A stretch of DNA of 64,000 nt from Mucilaginibacter pankratovii (lineage in GTDB: Bacteria > Bacteroidota > Bacteroidia > Sphingobacteriales > Sphingobacteriaceae): contig NZ_JACWMY010000001.1 of NCBI RefSeq assembly GCF_014773265.1, positions 248,001 through 312,000 on the forward strand, in the 5' to 3' direction. Below are positions 35,567 to 44,463 of the stretch, piece after piece. Below the pieces are notes generated by a model. The model did not search any database and was not told where the DNA came from. It saw only the letters and a program-made list of their open reading frames with translations. Made by a program: the position numbers and the translations under genes. How positions within the stretch are numbered: the first letter of the stretch is position 1; each line of letters starts with the position of its first letter.

Positions 35567-35587
35567 ACAGCCATAATTTTGGGCTGT
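35567..35587 (+). promoter_or_regulatory. Dyad ACAGCC-N9-GGCTGT enclosing a TAnnTTTG -7 element
   Basis: TAATTTTG at 35574-35581 fits TAnnTTTG exactly and is embedded in the inverted repeat ACAGCC (35567-35572) and GGCTGT (35582-35587). No clear -33 TTTG 19-21 bp upstream. Candidate promoter and operator for the plus-strand 35627-38170 operon. Confidence 0.45.
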
Positions 35588-35626
35588 ACTTAAACAATTT
35601 CTTATCACCCTAAAACAATTAAAAAA

Positions 35627-36097
35627 ATGGAGTTTACAAAAAGGCCTCTGATAGGTGAAATATCACAGGCGGATGCACAAAAAATGGTGGCCGCGTTCCC
35701 ATCCCCAGCTAACGATCCAAACTACACCAAGTCGGTTTGGTTCAGCCTCGAACAAATGGACCAATTGGTAACCCTGCTCAAATCAGAAAAATTGATGGGA
35801 GCAGAAACAGACGGTGTCCGAATATATTTCGCGCGTTATGTAGATGGACTTGTGCCACCGCCACCCGCAGAATACAAAGACAGAAACACCGTTATTTTTG
35901 TTTCTACCAAGGCGGTGGGCAGAGCCCAAACCGCCGATAACCAAGAAACTACCTTCCACGAGGATTACTTCACGGGATTAAGCTTCCCTGCTCCAAACGA
36001 AGCAGGTGGGGATGGTTCGATTAAAATGAAAACCTCCGGAGCCGAAAATCGCGGTGAATTATGCCAGCCAAGGTGCCAGGGAGTAACACTACCATAA
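35627..36097 (+). CDS. Small soluble hypothetical protein with C-terminal Cys pair
   Basis: A 156-residue protein without signal peptide or membrane helix. It contains SLEQMDQLVTLLKSEKLMGAETDGVRIYFARY and TVIFVSTKAV. This resembles a small, widespread but uncharacterised Bacteroidota family recognised by a GVRIYFA core and a Cys pair near the C-terminus (here GELCQPRCQG). It has no recognisable catalytic motif. It begins the operon that continues with a seven-helix protein, a histidine kinase and a response regulator, so it may be part of the sensed or controlled system. Family resemblance is from memory. Confidence 0.65.
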   Translation: MEFTKRPLIGEISQADAQKMVAAFPSPANDPNYTKSVWFSLEQMDQLVTLLKSEKLMGAETDGVRIYFARYVDGLVPPPPAEYKDRNTVIFVSTKAVGRAQTADNQETTFHEDYFTGLSFPAPNEAGGDGSIKMKTSGAENRGELCQPRCQGVTLP

Positions 36098-36106
36098 AAG
36101 CCCTGG

Positions 36107-36757
36107 ATGGCCAAATACATCAGCATAAACATCGTATTGGAGTTGTTGTGCCTGCTTGCAGCGATCGCTTATGTTTTAAGAGACAAAAGCCTCATCTGGC
36201 AAAGCGGCATGGGGTTTATGCTGCTTACTGTTGTAATGGAAGAATTGGGCCGGCATTTTAATTTAACAAACCAATGGGAAAATAACCAACTGGTTTATAA
36301 CTTACTAACCCTGCCCGAAGCTATTTTTATCAGCAGTATGTTTTATTGTATGCTGAAAGATTATACGAGGGCCGGGCCGGTTGTTATTACCGGCCTGGCC
36401 CTTATTTACGGCCTTTATTTATACGAGTTTATAAAAAACGGGCCCTTTGTATACATGAACATGACCATCACCGTAATGGCGGTCATCTTCTCGGTTTATA
36501 GTTTTTTGTACATGTACCTGTTTATTAAAGACGAAGCTTATGTAGAGCTGAAAAAACACGCTGCGTTTTGGTGGGTAACCGGGGCGTTGATGTATTACTT
36601 TGGCGGATTAGCAACAAACCTGTTATTTACGGTAATGCCTTTTGCCGATAGAAGTATAAATGCCCGGCTTTATTCGTATGTTTATGTGGCCCTAAACCTG
36701 TTTTTGTACGGATTTTGGAGCTATTCATTCAAATGTCGGTACCAACAAACGAGATAG
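36107..36757 (+). CDS. Seven-helix integral membrane protein, putative receptor for the downstream kinase
   Basis: A 216-residue very hydrophobic protein with about seven transmembrane helices (roughly 7-25, 30-48, 63-84, 91-110, 117-140, 153-175 and 187-208) and almost no soluble domain. The gene follows the small protein by 9 bp and overlaps the kinase gene start by about 25 bp, so translation is coupled. The downstream kinase has only one helix and no input domain, so this protein is a plausible sensing partner. No family assigned. Confidence 0.72.
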   Translation: MAKYISINIVLELLCLLAAIAYVLRDKSLIWQSGMGFMLLTVVMEELGRHFNLTNQWENNQLVYNLLTLPEAIFISSMFYCMLKDYTRAGPVVITGLALIYGLYLYEFIKNGPFVYMNMTITVMAVIFSVYSFLYMYLFIKDEAYVELKKHAAFWWVTGALMYYFGGLATNLLFTVMPFADRSINARLYSYVYVALNLFLYGFWSYSFKCRYQQTR

Positions 36758-37551
36758 AGATATTTATTGTATTAATCACCACGGTATTTTTACTGGCGCC
36801 TGTTACCCTGGTGCTTTTTGTTAGCCAGTATAATCAACGCAAAAAAAGACATTCTGAGGAAAAAGTGATGATGCAGCAGAATTATGAAATGGAAATAGCG
36901 AAAGCGCGCGTTGAGGTACACGAGCAAACGCTGCAAACCGTGGGCGCCGATCTGCACGACCATATTGGCCAGTTGCTAAGCCTTACTAATTTTACCCTAA
37001 AATCGGTTGACGAGCAAAAGCCCGATAAAACCCGCGAAAAGATAGATTCGGCTATCGCTTTAACCAGCAAATCTATACAGGAACTGCGCCTGCTTGGCAA
37101 GTTGCTGCATGGCGAGCAATTAATAAAGGATGGTTTATCGCGGTCTATCCGCTATGAGTTGGATTGGCTGGAGCGATTGGGTAAACTGAGGATAGAATAC
37201 CATGATAATAACCCAACAGCCAAAAGCGGCCTGGATGCTAACAAAGAATTGATGGTGTTCCGTATTTTCCAGGAGATCATTAACAATATCCTGCGGCATG
37301 CGGAGGCAACTGTTATGACCGTTACTTTAACCTACCTGGACAATATGCTTGAACTACAGGTTACCGACGATGGCGTTGGTTTTGATGTGGCTAAAGCGCA
37401 GGCAATCTCGCCAAATATGGGGCTTTTTAACATGCAGCACCGGGCAAAAATGATCAACGGCAACGCCGTTATTGAAAGCGGGCCCGATCGGGGTACTGTT
37501 GTAAAACTAAGCGTACCTTATGATAAAATAACCGAACATGACGCCAATTAA
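36733..37551 (+). CDS. NarL-type (HisKA_3) sensor histidine kinase
   Basis: About 272 residues from ATG 36733 (36715 is an alternative). One N-terminal helix (about 8-28), a coiled-coil linker, then a HisKA_3 dimerisation/phosphoacceptor helix with GADLHDHIGQLLSLTNFTL, where the first His is the phosphorylation site. The HATPase_c domain shows EIINNILRHAEA (N box), VTDDGVGFD (G1) and GLFNMQHRAKMING. There is no separate input domain. It overlaps the response-regulator gene by 14 bp. It probably senses through the seven-helix protein encoded directly before it. Confidence 0.9.
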   Translation: MSVPTNEIEIFIVLITTVFLLAPVTLVLFVSQYNQRKKRHSEEKVMMQQNYEMEIAKARVEVHEQTLQTVGADLHDHIGQLLSLTNFTLKSVDEQKPDKTREKIDSAIALTSKSIQELRLLGKLLHGEQLIKDGLSRSIRYELDWLERLGKLRIEYHDNNPTAKSGLDANKELMVFRIFQEIINNILRHAEATVMTVTLTYLDNMLELQVTDDGVGFDVAKAQAISPNMGLFNMQHRAKMINGNAVIESGPDRGTVVKLSVPYDKITEHDAN

Positions 37552-38170
37552 GATTGCGATAGTAGACGACCATACGCTGTTTAGGCAGGGCATTGGCGCC
37601 TTGTTGAAAGAGCACGAAGAAATACAGATAGTTTTTGAGGCGGGTAACGGTAAGCTTATGCAGCAAGCCTTAACAAAGCAGCCTTTACCGGATGTTATCC
37701 TGATGGATATTAACATGCCTGTGATGGATGGTTATGCATCTACAGCATGGCTTAAAGCCAACCACCCGGGCGTGGCGGTATTGGCATTGAGCATGTACGA
37801 GGATGATAACAGCGTTATAAAAATGATAAAACATGGCGCCGGGGGCTACGTTTTAAAGGAATGCCGGCCAACAGAACTATTAGGCGCCATAGTTTCGCTC
37901 AAGGAGCGCGGCCTGTACCTCAACGAAATGGTGTCAGGCAAAATGTTCCGGTCGTTCAACAAGGCCGACGATGCGCAGATATCAACCAAAGAACTGGAAT
38001 TTATGAAATGGTGTTGTTCTGAACTCACCTATAAAGAAATTGCCGACAAAATGTTTGTTAGCCCAAGAACGGTTGACAGCTACCGTGAATCGCTGTTTCA
38101 GAAACTGAATTTAAAATCGCGCGTGGGGTTGGTTTTATACGCTATAAAAAACAGCTTTTTCCTTCCATAA
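37538..38170 (+). CDS. NarL/FixJ-family response regulator
   Basis: A 210-residue regulator. The receiver domain (1-120) has acidic pocket DD at 10-11, phosphoacceptor Asp57 in LMDINMPVMDG, and Lys in GYVLKEC. The C-terminal LuxR-type helix-turn-helix (about 145-205) reads ELTYKEIADKMFVSPRTVDSYRESLFQKLNL. Cognate partner of the kinase whose gene overlaps it. Likely target: its own operon and possibly the divergent secreted/membrane pair, because the intervening promoter has a dyad. Confidence 0.93.
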   Translation: MTPIKIAIVDDHTLFRQGIGALLKEHEEIQIVFEAGNGKLMQQALTKQPLPDVILMDINMPVMDGYASTAWLKANHPGVAVLALSMYEDDNSVIKMIKHGAGGYVLKECRPTELLGAIVSLKERGLYLNEMVSGKMFRSFNKADDAQISTKELEFMKWCCSELTYKEIADKMFVSPRTVDSYRESLFQKLNLKSRVGLVLYAIKNSFFLP

Positions 38171-38200
38171 CCGCCATAGGGTTGGCGTTCTTAACAAAAC

Positions 38201-38230
38201 AAGGCGCCCCCATCTCACCTGGAGCGCCTT
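38201..38230. terminator. Hairpin terminator between converging operons
   Basis: AAGGCGC (38201-38207) pairs with GCGCCTT (38224-38230) around a 16-base loop with further C/G pairing; a short T-run follows on the plus strand and the mirror on the minus strand. It separates the response regulator (ends 38170) from the fructan operon (ends 38279). Confidence 0.65.
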
Positions 38231-38278
38231 TGATCAACTAAATCCCGGCGAATGCATACCGGAAATATCTTATATTCA

Positions 38279-39913
38279 TTAAGGATTGGTTACGAGGATG
38301 TTTTTGAACGTAACATCGCTATGATCGGTAAAAATACCCCAGTTGGTTGTTTGCGCTTTATAGATGCGGCAGCTTAGCGCAGCTACGTTGTTAATATACA
38401 CCACCACCATCGAGTTCTCTACTACAATATCTACCGTATAATCGGTGTTTGGCGCCAATGTGATGGGTACGTCGTTATCCGCAACCGTGCTTGGAGTTAT
38501 AGAGCCATGCTGCGTTTTATCAAAGCTGAACCTGTTTTGCGAGGGCACAAACCGCAGGCTGTAAAAATCGTTAAAGCCATCACAGGCACCTATCATAAAG
38601 CCAAAATCCTTTGCCGAGCTCGCATAATTTACGGTAGCGCTTATTTTGAATTTTTGCTTAGCCACGGGATCGTAGATCACATTGGCAACGTCAAAATCGG
38701 CAGGGCTTATCATCCGGTAGGTTTGCTGGCCGGGTACGGTATTGGTTACATTACCCCACTGGCTATCCACAGTAAGCGCATAATTATTCGTTTCGAGGTT
38801 GGCCTTCAACGTATGCGGAATGGTTAAGGCGAGGTCGCCGTTGGCCAGGGCGTAAAGTTTATGTACTACCATATTACCGCCCCAGGTCCAGGCGCCGGCA
38901 TCGGTATGGCCCGCCAAAACGTTGGTCCAGCCAAAAATATAATGATCGCCAAACTGATCTTTCTGAATTTTACCGGCAAAAAAGCTTTTTCCTTCAAAAC
39001 GGCTAAGCCCAACCGGGTTGCTCCAGGGTCCGCCTACCGACGATGATTTGCGGTAATACATGTACTTATTTATCTGGTCGGAATAGATGAGGTAATAGGT
39101 GCTGCCTATCTTTATTTCCTGCGGGCATTCCATCATCCAATAATTGGTGGCGCCGCCATCGTATAAAACGCCCTGGTAGGTCCAGCTGTTTAAATTGTTA
39201 GAAGTGTATTTTACAATAACGCCCCGCATGGTGCCGGCTATGGTTTTACGCGCGGCCACCAGCATGTACCAGGTGGTGCCATCCAGGAAAACGTAAGGGT
39301 CGCGAAAATTATCATTCTCATCAAAACCCTGCCCGGTGGGCACGTTAATGGTACTGAACGACGTATTTTTTGTATACGCCGAAGTGGGGGTGGTTGATGA
39401 GGCCCGCATAATACCTTCCAGCTTTGTACCGCAGGTGGTGTAATTGTTGTTGTGGCCCGAATAAAAAGCGTAATAAGTAGAGCCGTTTTTTACGATGCTG
39501 GCCGCCCCTACCGCGTTATCCTGCGCACAGGTAGCCGAACTGGAGGAGATGATCTCGCCGGTTGCCGTGTAGGTAAAAAAGTTAGTAGTAGTAAAGGCGT
39601 ACAGCGGGTGCCGCTTGTTGGTGGCATCGTTCCAGATATCCTTCAGAAAATACACCACAAATTTGTTGGTGGCTGCATCAAAAAAAGGGGCCATGTCGCC
39701 TACCCGGTAGCCGTCGGCCGTCATTTTGTAGATGGTGTAATCGGTTTGCTCGGTTTGCTGTGTACAAACGAGTGCGGCCATGGAAAGTGCAGTGCCTGCT
39801 TTGTCTGTCCTTACGGCTTTTAACACAGGTTTATACTGCTTTTCGGGTTTACAGCACCAGAGTGCAAGGCACAGCGAAGCTGCTATGCCAAATTTTACAT
39901 TTGATAGTCTCAT
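38279..39913 (-). CDS. GH32-like lipoprotein with variant nucleophile motif (third fructan enzyme)
   Basis: A 544-residue protein with a lipobox-like LALWCC. An N-terminal five-bladed propeller and a C-terminal beta-sandwich give the GH32 fold layout. The canonical WMNDPNG is replaced by YRVGDMAPFF (candidate nucleophile Asp73). The RDP motif is kept (NDNFRDPYVF), and the acid motif appears as MMECPQEI. It is related to the protein at 41458-43026, which shares V-G-D-x-x-P. It is the last gene of the fructan operon, 21 bp after the canonical GH32. It may be a fructan-binding or specialised fructanase; activity is not certain with a degenerate first motif. Confidence 0.8.
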   Translation of the reverse strand: MRLSNVKFGIAASLCLALWCCKPEKQYKPVLKAVRTDKAGTALSMAALVCTQQTEQTDYTIYKMTADGYRVGDMAPFFDAATNKFVVYFLKDIWNDATNKRHPLYAFTTTNFFTYTATGEIISSSSATCAQDNAVGAASIVKNGSTYYAFYSGHNNNYTTCGTKLEGIMRASSTTPTSAYTKNTSFSTINVPTGQGFDENDNFRDPYVFLDGTTWYMLVAARKTIAGTMRGVIVKYTSNNLNSWTYQGVLYDGGATNYWMMECPQEIKIGSTYYLIYSDQINKYMYYRKSSSVGGPWSNPVGLSRFEGKSFFAGKIQKDQFGDHYIFGWTNVLAGHTDAGAWTWGGNMVVHKLYALANGDLALTIPHTLKANLETNNYALTVDSQWGNVTNTVPGQQTYRMISPADFDVANVIYDPVAKQKFKISATVNYASSAKDFGFMIGACDGFNDFYSLRFVPSQNRFSFDKTQHGSITPSTVADNDVPITLAPNTDYTVDIVVENSMVVVYINNVAALSCRIYKAQTTNWGIFTDHSDVTFKNILVTNP

Positions 39914-39934
39914 ATTCGGTTTATTTAATTGGTT

Positions 39935-41455
39935 TTACCTGATGGAGGGCTTTACTCCCGAGTACGTTATCTTTTTAAGCTTTAAAGGCCCTGTAGATGT
40001 GATATGCAATTGGTTTAGCGGTTCCTGGGGGAAGAAGATATTGGTTAATACCGATAACCCATCATCGGTAAAAACTTCTGCCGAAGCCACATCAACCAGT
40101 AATTTTATAGATAGCCCCTCGCCGGCTGCAATGCGCGGCGCGGTGGTTTTGCGTGCGAAGCTTTGCTCGAAACCCACATCGCCCGATCTTGTGCGGTCTA
40201 CGTAGTAGGTATTGCTTGCCTTATCATAGCCCACAAGCACTTCGTTGCCTTTAGCGTTGCTTAAGTGCAGCGTAATGTCTTCCAGGTTTGCCAGTTCAAT
40301 ATTCAGCAGGTATTTCCCGCCGAAGGCGCTTACTTGGGGAGAAAGGTCATAATCGCCGTTAACGGTTACATTTTCTAACGAGGCGGATGGCCCGGTAATT
40401 TTTGCCAGTTCGCTCACAGGTTCAGCCGCGAGGTGAAGCGTTCCGTTAACATCTTTCAGCTTCAGTTCGCGCGGAATGGTCATGGCGCTTCGCCAGGCTT
40501 TGGTTGGCACTACGTTGGCATAATTCCAATTGGTCATCCAGCCGATAAAGATCCTGCGGTTGCCGGTGTTGGAAAAAGTTACACCCGCGTAATCATCCGC
40601 GCCGTAATCTACCCAACGCGTGCTGGTATTATCGGGCACAAAGGTTTTGCCATCAAAATTCCCCACAAAATATTGCGTGGCCGAGCCGCTTGTAGGGCCG
40701 CCGGGGTTAATGCTCACCAGCAAAACCCACTTTTTTGTCCCATTATAATCGAGGCTGATCAGGTCGGGGCATTCCCATACGCCGCCATGCGCACCAAGCT
40801 TTTCGCCAAACTCGCTTTCCTTGGTCCAGGTTTTTAAGTTGGGCGATGAATAAAAGGTGATGCGGTCTTTGGTTGCCAGTGTCATCAGCCATTTCTTACC
40901 GGCCTCGTACCATTGCACTTTAGGATCGCGAAAATCCCAGATGCCGGGGTTTGGCAACACGGGGTTGCCTTTATACTTTGCCCAGGTTTTGCCTTCATCG
41001 GTACTGTAAGCGATACTTTGATACTGGTGCAAGCCGGTTTTAGCTTCCTCTATCTTTTGATTATGATGCGTAAAAATGGCGATGATGGCATTTTTACCAA
41101 AACCTGCGGTATTATCCTTATCAACTACGGCGCTGCCCGAGAATATGGTGCCCAGGCTATCCGGATAAAGCGCTATCGGCTGCTCCGTCCAGTGTATCAG
41201 GTCGCTGCTCGTAGCGTGGCCCCAGTGCATGGGCCCCCAGGTGGTACCGCCGGGGTTATACTGAAAAAACAAATGGTATGTACCGTTTAAGTACACCATC
41301 CCATTAGGGTCGTTCATCCAGTTAGCCTTTGGCGAAAAATGGAACTGCGGGCGGTACTGCTCTGCTACGGTAGTCTGCTGCATAACTTTTTGACTGGTGC
41401 TGCAGGCCGCGATAAGCATTACCCCCAGTAAAGGCCATAGTTGATAAGTTTTCAT
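39935..41455 (-). CDS. GH32 fructanase (levanase/inulinase-type) lipoprotein
   Basis: A 506-residue canonical GH32. Lipobox MLIAAC (Cys18). Motifs in order are WMNDPNG (nucleophile Asp49), HLFFQYNPGG, FSGSAV, DFRDPKV (transition-state Asp) and WECPDL (acid Glu); then GWMTNW and the C-terminal beta-sandwich with SAEVFTDDG. It releases fructose from levan, inulin or fructo-oligosaccharides, by exo action as typical for this arrangement. It begins 2 bp after the preceding stop in a six-gene operon with SusCD and is close to a fructokinase and a sugar porter, which would use the fructose. Confidence 0.95.
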   Translation of the reverse strand: MKTYQLWPLLGVMLIAACSTSQKVMQQTTVAEQYRPQFHFSPKANWMNDPNGMVYLNGTYHLFFQYNPGGTTWGPMHWGHATSSDLIHWTEQPIALYPDSLGTIFSGSAVVDKDNTAGFGKNAIIAIFTHHNQKIEEAKTGLHQYQSIAYSTDEGKTWAKYKGNPVLPNPGIWDFRDPKVQWYEAGKKWLMTLATKDRITFYSSPNLKTWTKESEFGEKLGAHGGVWECPDLISLDYNGTKKWVLLVSINPGGPTSGSATQYFVGNFDGKTFVPDNTSTRWVDYGADDYAGVTFSNTGNRRIFIGWMTNWNYANVVPTKAWRSAMTIPRELKLKDVNGTLHLAAEPVSELAKITGPSASLENVTVNGDYDLSPQVSAFGGKYLLNIELANLEDITLHLSNAKGNEVLVGYDKASNTYYVDRTRSGDVGFEQSFARKTTAPRIAAGEGLSIKLLVDVASAEVFTDDGLSVLTNIFFPQEPLNQLHITSTGPLKLKKITYSGVKPSIR

Positions 41456-41457
41456 AT

Positions 41458-43026
41458 TTAGTGTTTCAAAACTTTGAGTCCGTTTACGTTAAGTCCCTGC
41501 GCATCTGCCGACAAGCTCCAGGGGTTGCCGGCCATGCTATATACCCGGTTTGTTAAGGCTACCTGGTTGTTAATGTACAATACCGCCACAGATCCGTCAA
41601 TAATCATGCTGAAAGTGTAGCTCTTGCCGGCCTCAAAAGTAAACGGCACACGGGTTACTTCTGCACCATTGTTGTAGGCGGCAATGCGGTTATTAGCCGG
41701 CTCTAATTTAATAACATAAGTGCTGCTATTATCGGCCTTTGTATTTAAGCCGATAGATGCTGTACCGGTAAGGTTAGCCAGGCTAAAGCTACCGGTAATT
41801 TTTGAGGTACTATCTAACCCTGCAAATTTGTACAAAGCCAAAGCGGAACCACCCGTTAGCGTATAATTAGCGCCCGTGTGGGCTACAGTACCGGTATTCG
41901 CGCTTACAACCGGCTCGGCCTCTTTAGTAAAATAGGCGCTTACTGCTGCCGGGCTTTTTACGCCAAGCTTATCGCTGCCCAGTTTAAAAAACTCGTGCGA
42001 TATCAGGTTACCGCCCCAGGTACGGGTACCGCCATCATTTTCGGGATTGCGGCGGTGCGCCCAGCCCAGGGTATAATAGGCCGTACCGTCGGTAGCGGCA
42101 CGGCCGGCGTAAAACTGGTGCCCATCAAACATATCCTGGCCATCGGCGGGTTTTAGCCATGGGCCTGCGGTTGATGTAGCTACGCGGTAATGCGTGCCCG
42201 GCGTGCTGCTCCAATCCTCTGCAAAAAGCATGTAATACTTGCCGTCCATTTTCAGGATATCCGAGCATTCCAGCATCAGGTAATCGCCCTGTACATTCAG
42301 CGGACTGCGGATGGTCCATTTATTGGTAGCCGGATCTGAAGACGTATACACTAAAATTATCCCCTTGCCTGCCTGCTGGGTGCTTACCAGCATCCAGTAT
42401 TCCGAAAATTCGTCGTTATAAAATACATACGGATCCCTGAAATCGGTTCCCGAGAAACCTTCCGAAGCTTTTAAAACGTAATCGCTTTTTTTGGTCCATG
42501 TTTTCAGGTCCTTACTGGTGGCATACATGATAGCTTCACGGGTGTTGGCACCAACAAAACCGGGGTTATTATTGGTGAGCCAGTTTGGGTTGCTGTTGAA
42601 ACCGGTATAGTAGTAATAATACGTATCCCCTGCTTTCACCATGGATCCGGTGCCTATTAAATGGTCCTGCGTGTTCGAGTTGCCATAAGTGATCATTTCC
42701 CCGGCATCGGTGAAATTTAACAGATCCTTAGAGGTTAACTTGGCGATAGGGTGCTGCCCGGGGCTGCTTTGCTTCACCCTGTCGGGCGCATCAAACAGGT
42801 AAAAGATCTCAAACTGCCCGTTTACATAATAAGGCATTACATCCCCTACCCAGCCGGTGCCATTGCCGGCAGCCGAATTGGCCACCGGTTTAGGGTAAAT
42901 GTTAAATTTTGCTTCGGTATAAGGCGCAACCGGGTTACTGGTCACCGTATCTTTTTTACAGCTGCAGGCAAGCAGGGTTGTTATAATGCTGCCCGCCAAA
43001 AAATATCTTTTAAAAACCATACTCAT
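41458..43026 (-). CDS. GH32-like lipoprotein with variant nucleophile motif (first of the pair)
   Basis: A 522-residue lipoprotein (lipobox TTLLAC, then SCKK). The propeller carries WVGDVMPYYVNGQFEIFYLF in place of WMNDPNG (candidate nucleophile Asp62), the RDP motif in GTDFRDPYVF, and LECSDIL for the acid. The C-terminal sandwich (about 370-522) has a SVAVLYINNQVALTNRVY strand as in GH32. It resembles the protein at 38279-39913 more than the canonical GH32 between them. Possible endo-acting fructanase or surface fructan-binding protein. It lies 32 bp after the DUF4960-type gene. ATG 43020 is an alternative start. Confidence 0.8.
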   Translation of the reverse strand: MSMVFKRYFLAGSIITTLLACSCKKDTVTSNPVAPYTEAKFNIYPKPVANSAAGNGTGWVGDVMPYYVNGQFEIFYLFDAPDRVKQSSPGQHPIAKLTSKDLLNFTDAGEMITYGNSNTQDHLIGTGSMVKAGDTYYYYYTGFNSNPNWLTNNNPGFVGANTREAIMYATSKDLKTWTKKSDYVLKASEGFSGTDFRDPYVFYNDEFSEYWMLVSTQQAGKGIILVYTSSDPATNKWTIRSPLNVQGDYLMLECSDILKMDGKYYMLFAEDWSSTPGTHYRVATSTAGPWLKPADGQDMFDGHQFYAGRAATDGTAYYTLGWAHRRNPENDGGTRTWGGNLISHEFFKLGSDKLGVKSPAAVSAYFTKEAEPVVSANTGTVAHTGANYTLTGGSALALYKFAGLDSTSKITGSFSLANLTGTASIGLNTKADNSSTYVIKLEPANNRIAAYNNGAEVTRVPFTFEAGKSYTFSMIIDGSVAVLYINNQVALTNRVYSMAGNPWSLSADAQGLNVNGLKVLKH

Positions 43027-43058
43027 ATATTTATTTGGTATTTATAATTGATGTGATG

Positions 43059-44441
43059 CTACTGATGCAAGTAATCGATAGCGTTTTTGGTGATCTTTTT
43101 AATATTGGTGATGTATAGGTTATTGGAGCTTGCGCCGCCCTGCGGTTCCGAATACCAATCGTAAGCGCCAAAGGCTACAACAACCACATTTGGTTTACCG
43201 GCTGCATTTTGCCACTCGGCGATGCCTACACGGCCATCCAAGTTATCGTCCCAGTTTTCTGATGCAAGGTTGATGCCCCCGGTTTGTTCGCGCCAGCCGG
43301 CACCGTTGCCATAGCCCCCCCACTCGTTCACAAACCACCACGCGGTATGGTTAAGGCGGAAGGTACCGCTTTGCAGCAGCCACATTTTACCCGGCTCGTA
43401 AGTATCCACACCCTGGAATATCGGGTGGCTTTCCCTTGTTTTAAAGGAGATGCCCCAGTTGTTTGTCCCTTCAATAAATCCGGCAGGCAAAAAGTCGCCG
43501 AATACGTTGTTTGGCCCTTTACCTGCAGGCACCACGGCCAATGCCTCTACATAGCGGGCGGCAAAGGTGCTGAGCATTAAGCCGCCGCCGTTGGCGCGGT
43601 AAGCCTTTAGCGCGGTAACAACTGCCGGGGTAAGCGCGGCGGCGGGCAGATCCTGTGAGGAATCGTAATGCCACCAGATAACTTTATAATTGGCCAAACT
43701 GCGACCACCCTCTATGCTTTGGAAAGAGATATAATCGGCAGTTGGATAGGTAGTAAAGAACCAGTCCGCTGCCGCTTTCTCATCCGGGTTGGTGATGGCA
43801 GCCCTCGAGCCTGAAAGTCCCAGGAACGCGTATTCGCTGATGGAATTACTAATGACGTTTACATTATAAACTGCGCTAACACCGCCAATAGTTAAGGTGT
43901 AGGCAACGGGTTTTGTAAAATCCTGCGCCACGCCCGATGCCGGTGAAGAAGTGATACCCGCAGGCATGGTGAGCGTTGGCACCAGGCTGCTGAGGTTTGT
44001 ACCATCGGGCAATATCACCGAGATATTTTTGCCTTCCTGGTCGATAGTCCCGTTTACGCCATTGATACTGAACGCGCTGAGCGGCGGGGTTATTTTCACT
44101 ACCACGGTATAATCGCGGTACAGGTTTCCGCTGGTTACATGGTAGGTAACGTTGCCGGTAAAATTAAGCGCCTTGCCCGAAGCCGGCGAAATTGCTGCCT
44201 CACCGGGCATTTGCATAACCGGGGTTAACGAGGTTACATCCGTACCGAAAGGCAGGTTAACGGTTATTTGGCCGGTGCTATTGTTGATCTCGCCCGGCAC
44301 ATTGTTTATCGCGAACGATTTCAGCTGCACATCAGCGCTTACATTAAAGGCCGATTTTTTTTCCTTATTACATCCAGCGGCACAAAAAGCCAGCCCAAGG
44401 ATGAATAAGAATGCTTTGAATGGATTAATATATCTTGTCAT
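43059..44441 (-). CDS. DUF4960-type surface glycan-binding lipoprotein with two Ig-like repeats
   Basis: A 460-residue lipoprotein (lipobox FCAAGC, then NKEKK). Two repeats of about 78 residues (about 38-115 and 118-195), each with LP.GT.(V/L)(T/S)SL.P...MP and a SPASG segment, are DUF5018-like. A C-terminal domain (about 205-460) has WWHYDSSQDLP, GGGLMLSTFAARYVEAL and WDDN features like DUF4960. In Bacteroides fructan PULs the equivalent position holds the surface fructan-binding protein (BT1761). The gene lies between SusD and the GH32 genes and is most likely the surface glycan-binding protein of this locus. Confidence 0.82.
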   Translation of the reverse strand: MTRYINPFKAFLFILGLAFCAAGCNKEKKSAFNVSADVQLKSFAINNVPGEINNSTGQITVNLPFGTDVTSLTPVMQMPGEAAISPASGKALNFTGNVTYHVTSGNLYRDYTVVVKITPPLSAFSINGVNGTIDQEGKNISVILPDGTNLSSLVPTLTMPAGITSSPASGVAQDFTKPVAYTLTIGGVSAVYNVNVISNSISEYAFLGLSGSRAAITNPDEKAAADWFFTTYPTADYISFQSIEGGRSLANYKVIWWHYDSSQDLPAAALTPAVVTALKAYRANGGGLMLSTFAARYVEALAVVPAGKGPNNVFGDFLPAGFIEGTNNWGISFKTRESHPIFQGVDTYEPGKMWLLQSGTFRLNHTAWWFVNEWGGYGNGAGWREQTGGINLASENWDDNLDGRVGIAEWQNAAGKPNVVVVAFGAYDWYSEPQGGASSNNLYITNIKKITKNAIDYLHQ

Positions 44442-44463
44442 TTTTATTGATGATTAATAGGAA

